Notes: generated from the letters alone by a model not told the origin. Positions 44,631-56,469 are shown, counted from the stretch's first letter. The stretch: DNA of 64,000 nucleotides from Fragum whitleyi (GCA_948146395.1 OX411544.1:34244457-34308456), one strand, 5' to 3'. Translations and numbers: made by a program.

Positions 44631-47139
44631 AATTTCTGTGAATATGCCAACTTAAAAAATGTGTTTATAATAATACTGAATCTTTATAAAAGCACTAAAA
44701 AAAGTAGGAACACAACAGATTCACAACATAATTGTAGCAAAAGACATGTTTATTAAGATTGTCAGAAGCAGAAATATATAGCCTAAAATGAATATACTTT
44801 TGTGAACATTGTGGACTATTCCGTTCCTAAGCTTAAAGGAATGAACATGTTTAAAGAAATGCATGATTTCTTCCCTCTTATGAAGCTTTATATTTCTCAA
44901 ATTGCTTGAAAATGTCAATCAAAAAAAGATACAGACAAAAATAAATAAGAACAAAAAACACACATATATAAACTATGAATATTTTTTGTTAACACAACAA
45001 GTATGTTTTTTTCTTCATTTATGCAAGGAAATCTATCATACTACAACCACAATATCTGTTACTTTAGCATTGATATATTTCACGACTGTACTTATTATCT
45101 GATAATGGCTGGGACAATTTCAAGTCAAAAGAATCTCTTAAAAAATATTACAGAATAATAAATGATATTACGTGATTTGTAATGAACTATTTCTCATGCA
45201 ATTAACCATTTTCATTTTTAGTTTGTCTATTAGTATTATTTTGTTAAATAGCAAATTTAAATGGTAAAATGAAAATTTTCTTTATGCCGTGGAGTAAACA
45301 AAAATTTCCAGTCTAAAATTTCTAGTCTAGATTAAGTCATGTGATCGATAAGAACCAATGAAAATGTTACACGGCTAAACTTATCACGCGCCATGATGCA
45401 AACGACGGAGGTGAGATAGTGGGCTCATTTTGTGTATAATAAAAAAAATATCCGTAAGAGATGGCTACGTTATGCTATTGATATGCTGTTAATATCATAA
45501 TCCAACCGAAAGACGAGTTACAAACCGGAACGTAAAGAAACACGTAAGTTTTTGAAGTGAAAATAAACAACTTTCGGTATCAACTTGACCTTGCTATTTC
45601 GCGGATTTGTGCAATATTTGGCCACAGTTCAAATTCTTATTCCGTAACGAAAATAAAATAAATAAATTTGATTAAATAAATATTCTTTACTTGTCTTTTC
45701 AGCAATGATAAAATCCTCAACCAATGTCATTAAATCGTATTTCAAAATGAAATTCTTTCCTTGGAATGATTATCAAAATGGTGGTCAGGAATTCTCGTAG
45801 AACAAACAGTCAACTGATTCTATTTTTAGACTACACGGAATTCCCACAGCTGTTAAGGTATCTTACCCTTTGGATGTCCCGTGAAATAGAATAAATATTT
45901 TAAACCTCAAAATCGTTATTTACAAGTAAAGAGTGTTTATAAATGGAGATGATATCAAGGTATTTATGACTTGTTAGTATTTTACTGGTCATTGGTAGTG
46001 ATTTTGTGCCAGGAAAACATTCATCTTCACCATTGTTGTAGAAGAATTTTAATTTAAAAAATGATAGGAAAAGAAAGTGTAGAATGTCTTCTTCCCTCAG
46101 ATTTAATTATTAACCTCCATAATATTTTCAATATCACCTAAATATTATCTTAACATGACTTAAATAATTCGTAGCTGACAGGTAAAGTGTAATAGTAACT
46201 GGACAAGCCATTTTTCGGATATTGATAAACAAAGAGACATTTATTTGCTAAATCAAACAAATGTATTTATACCCATTAGAATTTATGATTAATACATTAA
46301 ACTGAAATAGATTTGACAAATAATTTATGAATCACAAAAAGGAATATAGATTTTTTTTTCACATTTTTGAAAAAAAATATCTTTCTTAGATTAAATTTGA
46401 CAAAAATAACATCAAATATCAATTTAGCATTTTATATGAGAAATGATAATCTCCCCTTTTGATAGTTTTATTAGAAAATGTATTTAGAAATTTGCTGATT
46501 GGGAGGCTTTCATATATAGTCTCTCAAAACTGAGTAAAATTCACAACAGATTTCTCTTATTAGTATCAATAAGAATAGATAGATCATATTCAGTGATATT
46601 TAATAATTTAGACTTGGTATTTTATTATTTTGAATAAATACAAAAAAAATCATTTCAGATAAATGTCACTCAGACATGTAGGCCTAACAGCATTACTGGT
46701 GCCATATATACATGCAAGATTGTCACTGTGAAAACAGATATGTTCAAGTAATTTGTAAGTAGAATAAGATGACACTGTATTCATTATTTTACTACATGTC
46801 CACACATAAAAAGATCAAGGGTGTAATGTTTTATGCTATTTGTCCATCTTTCTGACTGTCTATGAAAACTTGATGCACCAACTAAAAATTTTTCTATAAC
46901 CTGGACACTATTCAAGTTACAATGTAAAAAAAATGCATAAAAGTTTCTTTCACCATTCCATTCCACATATTTTGATGTCAAGGTCATCTTACTAAGTCAA
47001 ATTTATCAAAACTAAAAATACTGTTTCAGGTCTTATTACATGCCATCAGGGGTAGACACATGTTCATCTTCTATCTCTGATCTTAGTGAGGAGAAAGAAT
47101 TGCAGTATCTAAGGACCCTAATTCTCGCTAGCTTCAGTG
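44631..47139. other. Intron, nothing recognised
   Basis: Long AT-rich intron stretch. A slightly GC-richer piece near 45340-45620 (CACGCGCCATGATGCAAACG) has no identifiable feature. Confidence 0.4.
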
Positions 47140-47460
47140 TATTGTACCCCCAAAAAATATGGGGGGTGGGGGGTGGGGGGGGTATTAGGAGTTAGCTTGT
47201 TGGTCGGTTAATCTGTCTGTTCATCGTTTAGTCCATCCATCCATTTGTAGTTTTTATGTGTCCATTCAGTTTCTCAGCAACTAATGGGCAGATTTCCATT
47301 AAACTTTACAGATGTGATCAATATCAGGTAGAGATGTGCAAGTGATATTTTGGTTATGATCCATTCATTGACTTTTGTGTTTTGACAGAGTTATGGGATG
47401 ATGGAAAATGGCTTTACATTATTGACAAGCATTTGTTTTGGGGTAATACGGTATTAGTCG
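47140..47460 (+). mobile_element. G-rich repeat element fragment
   Basis: TGTACCCCCAAAAAATATGG leads into three G runs at 47161-47182, then GTCTGTTCATCG and CCATCCATCCATTTG stretches. It ends near GGGGTAATACGGTATTAG. Related in plan to 43621-44030. Confidence 0.5.
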
Positions 47461-47989
47461 ACAGTCTAGTTTATCAAGCTTTTGCAGTTGGGATGGTCAT
47501 ACCCAACATGACTCTTAAAGATCGATTTCATTATGAAGTATTCACACTTACAACAGTCCTTTTATCATTATATCATTAGACCTTGAGCTTTGACCTTTGA
47601 GATTTAAGTAAAATTCGTTCAAATGGTAGTAGGCTTAAGAATAATTGTAATTGAAATCCATAAGTGCAAGCTATTATATATACTTACCTCCACATTTTCA
47701 GTTTTCTTTTATATTGCAGATACAACTCAAAATATAGTTAAGGGATAAAACTTATAGTGTAACTGCTGAATATTTTGGAGTCTTGAGAAAAACATGAGTG
47801 AAGAAGATAACAACTGTAGCCTTGAAAAAACAACAACATTAAGTTAGATCTGGAACAAAATTATGTAGTTGAAGGTAGGTAAGTGTATTGAAGTTAAATG
47901 CTTTCCAGTAGATCCTCAAAATTTCTTGATGGAGTATCTTATAAAATTTAAATGTCACACCACTAATATTATCATAATTGTAAACTCGC
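47461..47989. other. Intron, nothing recognised
   Basis: No supported feature. Confidence 0.4.
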
Positions 47990-48790
47990 TGTTTTTCATC
48001 ACTCTTCTTTTCATTCTATCTCCTGAGGTATAAGTGCTATTTACTTGAAACTTTATAGTTGAATAGATCTTATTGAAGAGATGCACAGTGCACATTTTTT
48101 AAGAGACGCCAATCTTGCTTTATTTTACCCCACTTAGGCACTATATATACAACAAAGTAAAGTGGCTATACTGGAGTCACCATGTCAGTCTGTTCATCCA
48201 TCTGTCTGTCCCATGTTTTTTAAGCAGGTATTACTTCTTTACTAGTAAAGCTTTAAACTAGATGCGCTTACACAATTTGACTAGGATAAATGCAGTATAA
48301 TAAGAATAACTTAGTTATTGCCACTTGTTTGTTTTAAATTTTTTATCCCCCACCGTTTTTTGCGAAGGGGATATAGTAATGGTCTCCACCCGTCATTTCG
48401 ACATTCTGTCACTAAACTTGGCTGGAGCATATCTCCTAAAGTTCAGTGGCTATCAACTTGAAACTTTAAAGATAGATAGATCTCATGGAGAAGTGCAGTA
48501 CTGCACAAGAACAACAATTCTCGCTTGCATAATTTTGGATTAATTGCCCTTTGTTATTTCTTAACTCTTACTCTTTTTTGGGCATATCTCTTAAAGTAAA
48601 ATAGCTAGCTATCAACTTGAAACTCCATAGGTGGATAGTTCTTATTGAAATGAGCAATGCACAAGAACTATAACTCTTGCTTGCATAATTTACCAGTTAT
48701 TGCCCTTTGATATTCTAAAGACTTATATTCTGAAGGGGGCATATCTCTTCAAGTACAAAAGAATCTTTAATAGATTAAGTTTCAGTTCAC
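47990..48790 (+). mobile_element. Mosaic of diverged short repeat elements
   Basis: Repeated CTTGAAACTTTA / TGCACAAGAACTA / TTATTGCCCTTTG blocks near 48050, 48460 and 48620, and element starts at TTTACCCCACTTAGGCAC (about 48123) and TTTTATCCCCCACCGTTTTT (48340). Related to the repeat at 11935-12330. Confidence 0.5.
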
Positions 48791-48952
48791 TATCAAGCTT
48801 TCATGATTGGGGATGGCTATGTCTGACATTGCTGTTGTCATTTTTGCCTTTGCTTATCCTTATTTGAGAGAGTTTTCAATATATTGCTCCATACACTATA
48901 ACCATATGTGATATATTTTAAAACCATAACTAATATTCTGGATCTTACCTTT

Positions 48953-49172
48953 TAACCCCTTGTCATGCAGAATAAAAACCATAGAATATTAAATTGAAAT
49001 CAATATCCTGAATGCACTTATTGTGGGTAAAATAAGTTTCATTTCAAAAATATTGTTTTTAAAGAAAAATCAAGTGGTCAGGATTTAGATTAAAATGCTC
49101 ACATGTGCAGGCTAATCTTTATCTTTACCTTTTGTCAGAGCAGGAATATTTTAGATTGAGCTTAACAAGGGT
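48953..49172. mobile_element. Decayed TTAACCCCTTGTCATG MITE
   Basis: The start TTTTAACCCCTTGTCATGCA and the end AGCTTAACAAGGGTAAT, with an inner TGCTCACATGTGCAGGCTAA, match the family at 7785, 37243 and 56943. Confidence 0.6.
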
Positions 49173-49499
49173 AATTTTTTTCACATTTTGTTTTTCAATA
49201 ACTTCAGAAAGTGGAAGAATTCAACAGAAGAGGAAAAAAATGTGATCTTTGCTTTGTGTTTCAACTTAACCATTGTAACCTAAATACCAACCACTACAAC
49301 AAGAGGTCATGGCATGAAGATTTTGGTACCACAATCAACTGTGAATGTGCACATACACTATATGGAACCAGCCTAGAGACAGAAGAGACTGCTTCAGAAA
49401 ATAATTAACCTTGTTATATTTATAAATAGCTGTTTTTAAAGTTTGAAATGTATTTCTCTGGTTTAAACTGTTTGTAACTTCACCTTCCTCTCTTGTGTG

Positions 49500-49870
49500 G
49501 CTGCAAAAAGTTAAAAAATACCCAGATATCTGAGGGTAAGATCTTTTGGTATTTGAACTTGCTACTACTTGAACTTTCTACTTGACCATGAACAAAATGA
49601 ACATGTCTGCAAAAAAGTAAATTGATACATTTTGAGAAGATATTGCTTTTAATGATAAAAATGTGGAACCAGCATTTTCATCATTTAAAACAATTTTTTC
49701 CATCCTTTTACATGAATATTAGTGAATAATTTATCACTTAGATCTATTGCGTAACATTCAAAGATTTGCCCTGATATTCACTGGTCCATGGACAAGTAGC
49801 CTTGAAAAATGTACTTGTCTGCAAGTACAAAAGCCCATGTTGGACAAGTTAGGACATGGGAATTCCACAT
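49500..49870. repeat. Interspersed repeat Z copy
   Basis: GAACATGTCTGCAAAAAAGT, CAGCATTTTCATCATTTAAA and CCTTGAAAAATGTACTTGTC match 52040-52425. Confidence 0.65.
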
Positions 49871-50283
49871 CCTGTGTTTTCATATAATCAAGTGATTCAT
49901 ATCAGGCTGAGTTAGGGTAAACACAGTTGTCAGATTGATAGTTCAGTGTATGTGCCTTACAGTGCTGTCTTTTCATCCATTAGTCTATCCATCCATCCAT
50001 CAGATTTTGTCAAGACAAATACTCCTAAATCAATAGATGGATTTCAAAATAGCTCATATGTTCTCAATCATGAGGAGTTGTGATTTTTAGAAAAAATCTT
50101 AAAAGTTCCTATGTCAAGGTCACATATCAAAGTCAAACATCTGGTTTGGAGTCAGTCGTATTCGGATAACCATATAGATACTAGTATGTAATTATATTTC
50201 CCTCCTATGGAGTAGAGGGGTATTTCCCTCCTATGGAGTAGAGGAGGAATATTGGTTTCAACTTGTCTGTCCAGCTTGATGAA
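49871..50283. other. Intron with a small repeat fragment
   Basis: TTTCCCTCCTATGGAGTAGA occurs twice in tandem near 50200-50240, then GAGGAATATTGGTTTCAACT. It is a fragment of the 43621-type repeat. Otherwise nothing recognised. Confidence 0.45.
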
Positions 50284-50755
50284 ATTCAGTGTTAATTCTT
50301 TTAAATTTTCAGTGTAATTCAATGAAATTTTGATGAAAATTCACTGAGATTTTGGTGAAATTCAATGTTAATTCTTTGAAATTTTTGTGAAACTTTGGTG
50401 AAAATTCACTGATATTTTGGTGAAATTCACTGTTATTTTGCCCCTTTCTTTCACTGATATTTTGCTATATCTCACTGAAATTTCACTGTTATTTCACTAT
50501 ATTTCACTGATATTTCACTATATTTCACTGATATTTCACTGAAATTTCAATCCATAATTTCAATTTCAATAGAATCTTGGTGAAATTTTGGTGAGATTTC
50601 ATTGAAATTTTGATGAAATTCACTGTTAATTCTTTGAAATTTTGGTGAAACTTCAGTGAAATTTCACTGTTATTTTGCCCCTTTCTTTCACTGATTTTTC
50701 ACTGAAATCTCAGTGAAATATCAGTGAAATTTCAATCCATATTTTCACTGGGGTG
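50284..50755. repeat. Degenerate array of GAAATTTCACTG
   Basis: Dozens of variants of TTTCACTGATATTTCACT and TGAAATTTTGGTGAAATTC, ending ATTTTCACTGGGG. This is the reverse complement of the edge of the array at 44413. Confidence 0.75.
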
Positions 50756-51715
50756 AACTTAGATAATAGGGATCAATAAGACAATGCCCTAGGTAGATAG
50801 ATAGAGTGAGAGATTGTTTTGTCAATAAATAAACCAGCCAAATTAATATCGACACATGCTGTATGACATTTGGTCATTTTCCATATTATGACAATACTTA
50901 TTAATGCAACTACCTTGTGATAGGTTCAATCATACACTGACATGGCACACTTCTCTACTGACTATTGAGATCAATATTAAAAGTTCAAAAGTTCTGCTTG
51001 ATCTAGAAAACTTCCAAGTTCAAATGCAAAGTTTCCAGTGAGTTATCATTGTCTATATATATCTGGTATAACAAATATAATTGCAGGTTTATTGTTTTGA
51101 ATTAAATCTCAAAATAAAAAAAAAAGAAGAAAATATGAAAAAAAGGAATTAAAATGATCTACAAGTAGATAATTAGTTTCAGTTTCATGATTTTTTTAAA
51201 GAAAATATATTGTTTCACACATATATTTTCAAATAAATAAATTAAGGAAAGAACTGGTTTGGTTTTAAAAAAATACAATAAAAAAATCTATCTCATATGA
51301 AAAATTGACTTTAATTTTTGTCTAATATTAACCTTGTATGAGGCAAATATTTAGAGGGAGGTGCAAAACTTTTTTTAACTTGCCAACAAAGGTGTACGTA
51401 ATTGTACGTGCACGTAATTGAATGTTTTGCATTGACCTTACAATGTACTATACAAAGAGTACAATCTGAAAAGTTGCTAATAAGGTTTTCTTGTTTGTTA
51501 AAGGCAGTGAGAATTGTAGTTGACAATTCTTCATCAATATTTGTCACCATGCAAATTTCCATGGCTTTTTGTACCATATTTAGGACAAGTATCAGAAAAG
51601 GGCATGGTTAAACAAATTCAACCCAGATGAAACTGTTGAGAAACCATTTATAACTAAAAAATGTCTGGTTACACTCAGATCAACCAACCTATTGGGAACT
51701 GTACTAGATGGTCCT
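50756..51715. other. Intron, nothing recognised
   Basis: Open frames at about 51311-51611 on both strands lack recognisable motifs. Confidence 0.4.
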
Positions 51716-51945
51716 TAACCCTCTCCTGTTTTACAAAATTTTGGACCTGTCCAAATTCAAAGGTTTTGCAGACAGAAATTTAAAGTGGGTTTAATTTGAA
51801 AAATAACCATTCTGAAGGGTAGAAAATAGTGTGGAAAAGGAAGAAATTGCTTGTCAGAAGCAATTTCTTCATTTTTCACAATGTTTTCTCAATCATAAAA
51901 TCACAGACACGTAAAAAGCAGGGATTAAACAGCAAAGGGTTAAGG
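51716..51945. mobile_element. TTAACCCTCTCC MITE, uninterrupted copy
   Basis: It begins TTAACCCTCTCCTGTTTTAC and ends CAGCAAAGGGTTAA. An inner hairpin (AGAAATTGCTTGTCAGAAGC / AATTTCTTC) lies at about 51842-51870. It is the undisrupted relative of 24746-25669. Confidence 0.7.
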
Positions 51946-52039
51946 AAAATATAATAGTTTGATTTCGCTCCAAAATCATTCTCTTTGTCAATTTCATGTT
52001 GTTATCATCAGTATGATTGGGGTTATTTACATTCAGTTC

Positions 52040-52425
52040 ATCACAGGGTTGTGGAATTTCAGATTTTCTCCTGGTAACTTGTCCCTGGAAAAGAACAATG
52101 TGAATATCCACCTGTCAATGATCAAAATGGACTTGTCCGCTTAAAAAAGAGAATAGATAAATTTTGAGAAAATGTTGATTTTAAAGAAGTAAATGCTGGA
52201 ACTCAGCATTTTCTTCATTAAAAACACTGTTTGCTATCCATAGATACAAACACGAGTTATCCAGTACATTATGCTAATTAATCTCTTCTATCTATTAAGT
52301 ACTATTCCAAGATTTGACCTTGGTATTTACTTGTCCAAGGACAAGTAGTCTTGAAAAATGTGCTTGTCCGCAGGTAGAAACATCCATTTTGGACAAGTCA
52401 GGCATAGTAATTCCACACCCCGGCC
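52040..52425. repeat. Interspersed repeat Z copy
   Basis: GTAACTTGTCCCTGGAAAAG, CAGCATTTTCTTCATTAAAA and CCTTGGTATTTACTTGTCCA are shared with 42165 and 49500. Confidence 0.65.
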
Positions 52426-54274
52426 TGGGTTAATTACATTAAGTTCATCCATTATGCTTGATCCGTTGCAGTGGTTGCTTCACCTTCCTTGTCAGCAGCA
52501 CTAAATGTCATTCATGTTTGTTTGAACATAGATTGAATAAAAAGTACTTAATTAAATATTTATAAATTATCTGGCTAATTCTATACCATTCATTCCCCCC
52601 CAAACTCATTCTGTTATGTTACACACTTTTCAAGGAAACAAGAATATAACAGTTTGTTAGTAAAAAACTTTGTATGTTATAACTTCTCTAAAACATATAC
52701 TTACTCTCATTAGGATTGATCTTTTTTTTATTTTTATTTTAGATTGAACAGAGTGAAAATGCAGTATTTAATTATTTGGATTAAACTATGTTAGTGGTAT
52801 CTTAAATTATTAAAAATGAAAAAAGGTTTAAAAATAAAATGAATAAATAATGGTGTCTTGTTATCCATCAAATTTTGTAAGCTGTTTCTTTATAAAGTCA
52901 GTTAGTTAAGAATACAATAGATATTAAACAAAGTAACAAAATGTACAGATGCTTGAGATGAAAGTAACTTAAAACATGTATCCCTTTCTTCTTAGATTGA
53001 ATGGTTGACTTTTATATCTCCAATATTCCAACTTAAGATTTATATTTTGAAATAATTCCTTGAGACGCTGTAGCTGTTTATTTTTGTATTCTTTTATGTG
53101 TGGAAAAAAATGTATACAATCTGATTTAGAGAAACCTAGTAATTATTAGATCTATACATCATTGTAGTTCTTAGTCTGAAAATGACATCAGTTACCCATT
53201 AGTTTTTTTAGAATGAAAACCTTCATACTTTAAGGGCATTATAGATGGATTGTTATAGAACTGTACTTTGAGTATATTATGAATATTTTGATACTTTAAC
53301 ATGACAAGAAAAAAAAATGTTACAAGAACTAAGTAGAATTTCCTCTAAATGAAAAATAATGTCTACATTTTCCTAGTGCCATATTTTAAATGTTGTAGTT
53401 GATAAAGATTAAAAACTCAATGCTTTAATTTGTTGTAATATGAATGCAGTTAATGAGATGTTGGATTTATACTTATGTAGATAACAAAATTTGATAAAAG
53501 TTTGAGTTTATTTGCAAGGATTATTTATAAAGCCACAGCATTACTAATGTCATATCATTTTTTTGAATTTGTGTGTTAAAGATCTAAGACTGCAAATACA
53601 ACTTCGGGTTGTTCCCACTGTTCAACGCAATCCTGCGGCTAACAACAATTTCAGAATGTCATGAAATAGATAATTAGAAAGAACAATTCATTGAATGAAT
53701 ATATTATCTTTAAAAGTGATTGAATTCATTTCACAAAAGTTTTCTGTAGTCCTAAAAGAAAACAGTCATTTCAGGTTAAAATCATTGTCTGCAACTCCTA
53801 TAAGTTTTGACTTGTCGTTACAGTTAAAAACATTGTGAAATTGACACTCATTTCGATCAAAATCATCAAAATCATTTTAAATCATTCTCCATGCGCTCCA
53901 TTCATTCAGGCATTCAAAACACTCATTAAAATCGATCAAATCATAAGAATCATTTAATAGGACTATAATTTAATTCAAGTCGATCAAACTATTCTACAAT
54001 TTTATTGGCTGGTGTGGGTTTTAATGTCTGGTTGGTTCACAAAGACACATAAACAGAAGAATACATATATTTTATTAAAAGGAGGTAACAAAAATCTCTA
54101 ATTTTGTTCATCCTGAACAAAATTAGCAACATTGGATTACCTCCCTTGAATTTACTCAAAACTTGCTCCACACAATAATGTCAATTTCATTCCAAAAACA
54201 TTCATCTTGTCAATTTCCAATGTTCTGCCAACATTTTTTCACAGTCAATTTATAGTTTCTTTTTTCCTTTTCAG
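52426..54274. other. End of intron 2, with a hairpin before the next exon
   Basis: Mostly featureless AT-rich intron. A strong stem lies at 54098-54126 (13-base arms CTAATTTTGTTCA / TGAACAAAATTAG, 3-base loop), with an outer pair GGAGGTAA 54081-54088 / TTACCTCC 54137-54144, about 130 bases before the exon. The acceptor tract TTTCTTTTTTCCTTTTCAG ends at 54274. Confidence 0.6.
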
Positions 54275-54385
54275 GAGATGAAGATGAAGAAGATTCAGAA
54301 GAGAAGTTACCCTCTTGCTCAGATTATGTTATGCACTTTCTTACTCTCTTCTGGAAAGTCATCTTTGCCACCATCCCTCCAACTG
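54275..54385 (+). CDS. NCX: NCX (SLC8) exon: acidic linker and first helix of the C-terminal membrane bundle
   Basis: The 111-bp exon (phase 1 in, phase 1 out) encodes DEDEEDSEEKLPSCSDYV, then MHFLTLFWKVIFATIPPT. It runs from the acidic end of the cytoplasmic loop into a hydrophobic membrane segment. KLPSC.DYVMHFLT.FWKV is a strongly conserved SLC8 signature. The acceptor is TTTTCAG|GAG and the donor is AACTG|gtaggt. The exon contains an internal CTTGCTCAG at 54314-54322, so its last 63 bases (54323-54385) are themselves preceded by a pyrimidine-AG and keep the exon's phase. Copies of this part follow in tandem. Confidence 0.95.
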
Positions 54386-55240
54386 GTAGGTATTTTTACC
54401 ATACCTTCTTGCTCAGATTATGTTATGCACTTTCTTACTCTCTTCTGGAAAGTCATCTTTGCCACCATCCCTCCAACTGGTAGGTATTTTTACCATACCT
54501 TCTTGCTCAGATTATGTTATGCACTTTCTTACTCTCTTCTGGAAAGTCATCTTTGCCACCATCCCTCCAACTGGTAGGTATTTTTACCATACCCTCTTGC
54601 TCAGATTATGTTATGCACTTTCTTACCCTCTTCTAGAAAGTCATCTTTGCTGCTAACCCCAATGTGGTAGGTATTTTCCATACCCTTTTGCTCAGATTAT
54701 GTTATGCACATTCTTACCCTTTTCTGGAAAGTCATCTTTGCCATATTCCCTCCAACTCAGGTAGGTATTTTTACCATATCCTCTTGCTCGGATTATGTTA
54801 TGCACTTTCTTACCCTTTTCTGGAAAGTCATCTTTGCCATATTCCCTCAAACTGGTAGGTGTTTTTCCATATCCTCTTGCTCAGATTATGTTATGCACTT
54901 TCTTACCCTTTTCTGGAAAGTCATCTTTGCCATATTCCCTCCAACTGGTAGGTATTTTTACCATATCCTCTTGCTCAGATTATGTTATGCACTTTCTTAC
55001 CCTCTTTTGGAAAGTCATCTTTGCGACTATCCCTCCAAAGGGTAGGTATTTTTACTATACCTTTTTGCTCAGATTATGTTATGCACTTTCTTACTCTCTT
55101 CTGGAAAGTCATCTTTGCCATATTCCCTCCAACTGGTAAGTATTTTTCCATACCTTTTTGCTGACATAATGTTATGCACTTCTCTTACTCTCTTCTGGAA
55201 ATTCATCTCTGCCACCATCCCTCCAACTGGTAGGTATTTT
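54386..55240 (+). repeat. Tandem array of about 94-bp units made from the NCX exon 3' part plus 5' splice site
   Basis: Nine intronic units follow the real exon. Each has TCTTGCTCAG, a 63-base exon-like segment, a gtaggt donor and TATTTTTACCATACC. Exon-like segments: 54417-54479, 54511-54573, 54605-54666, 54696-54760, 54792-54854, 54885-54947, 54979-55041, 55073-55135 and about 55166-55229. The first two are identical to the exon by eye. The third is 62 bases with an in-frame TAG; the fourth has 65 bases; the fifth has lost its AG; the last has a small insertion. The unit ending at 55135 has a gtaagt donor. Overlapping open frames here arise from the array and are not separate genes. Confidence 0.95.
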
Positions 55241-55560
55241 TATGCCCCGGCATAGATAGATCGGGGGCATATTGTTTTACCGTTGTTCGTCTGTCCGTCT
55301 GTCCTTCCATCTGTCTGTCCATCCATCCATCTGTCTGTCCGTCTGCAAAAGTTAACCAAAAAACTTAACATTGCCAATGTTTTTAAGCCTATTCAAGATA
55401 CAAGGCTAGTATTTGGCATGATGATAGATCTCAATTATCCGCATCCACTGGTTCCAAAGTCAAGGTCATGTGACAAGGTCAAGGTCATCTGTCAAGGGCA
55501 AACTTTGAAAAAAAGTGCTGTTATTGGGGCATTCGCGTTTCACAAACACATCTTGTTACT
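55241..55560 (+). mobile_element. TATGCCCCGGCATAG repeat element inserted in the exon-derived array
   Basis: It opens TTTTTATGCCCCGGCATAGA with a hairpin (GCCCCGGCATAG..ATCGGGGGC), then a GTCTGTCCGTCTGTCC stretch, and GTCAAGGTCATGTGACAAGG. It ends TTCACAAACACATCTTGTT. It separates the well-preserved from the decayed array units. Confidence 0.8.
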
Positions 55561-55960
55561 ATATTTAAAGAAGATACCCTCTTGCTTTGATTATTATATG
55601 CACTTTCTCATTATTCTTGTGGAAAGTGATTGTTGCCGCCATCCCACCAATTATACTATAGATAAGTGTCCATTTTACTTAGATTCTTTGCATTTTCCTA
55701 CTCTCCTCTTTTAAATTATCCTTGCTACCCTCTCTTGTTAGATATTTATACAAGAAAAAAGTCTCCATTATTTTTAGATAATGTTATACAATTTCTTACA
55801 TACTAGAAAATCTTCCTTTCTACAATGCCTTTAACTGGTAGGTATTTATACCATAAAAAAAGTCTCCATCTTGTTCAGAATATGTTGTGTACTTTCTTAC
55901 TCACTGCTAAAAAATCATCCTTTCCACCATTACTTCAACTGGTAGGTATCTATGATGTAT
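55561..55960 (+). pseudogene. Strongly diverged copies of the NCX exon segment
   Basis: Three or four older units continue the array: ACCCTCTTGCTTTGATTATT through CCGCCATCCCACCA (55577-55655); a weak copy at about 55675-55745; and copies ending CTTTAACTGGTAGGTATTTA (about 55845) and CTTCAACTGGTAGGTATCTA (about 55950). Frames are broken, although the last two keep the ACTG|gtaggt donor. Confidence 0.75.
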
Positions 55961-56469
55961 GCTGATCTTTTAACCTTGTCTGGAATGGAAAAGTTGTGAA
56001 TTATGTGAGGATTTTTTTACTTTTCTTATCCAAACTCTGTTAAGATCATCTTGTCGCAAAGACAGACTAGGGAGATAGACTAGGGTTCAACACTAAGGGG
56101 AGTTCAAGACCCCTTTTAATCAAGGTTGGACCCTTGCAATTTAGAAATTGATTTACAGGGTTTATTTCTCTTTCAACTCTGATCTATTGGTCACAATCTT
56201 AGGACTTGTAACTGCAACCATTTTTGCAGGTATGTGTGGAAAAAAAAGAATTGTTTGTAACAAGCAATTTCTTCTTTTTGACAATGTTCTCCCAAATATT
56301 TAAAACTTTGAACTCTTTCCTTTGAGCTTCGAATCCTTGATTTTTAAGTTTGGGGTCCCTTGGACTCTTTACTCTAAGCTTGGACTCCTTAATTTTGTAA
56401 GTTTGGTGTCCTCTGGACTGGAAGTTAGCGTCATTCCATCTATGTCTTTCATTCATTGATCTATTTCAG
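55961..56469. other. Rest of the intron before the fourth exon
   Basis: No clear feature. The acceptor is CTATTTCAG at 56461-56469. Confidence 0.5.

Noticed and set aside
54278..55164. Cluster of overlapping open frames suggesting a repetitive membrane protein
   Set aside because: They are different frames across the exon-derived 94-bp array. The period is not a multiple of three and donor motifs interrupt each unit.
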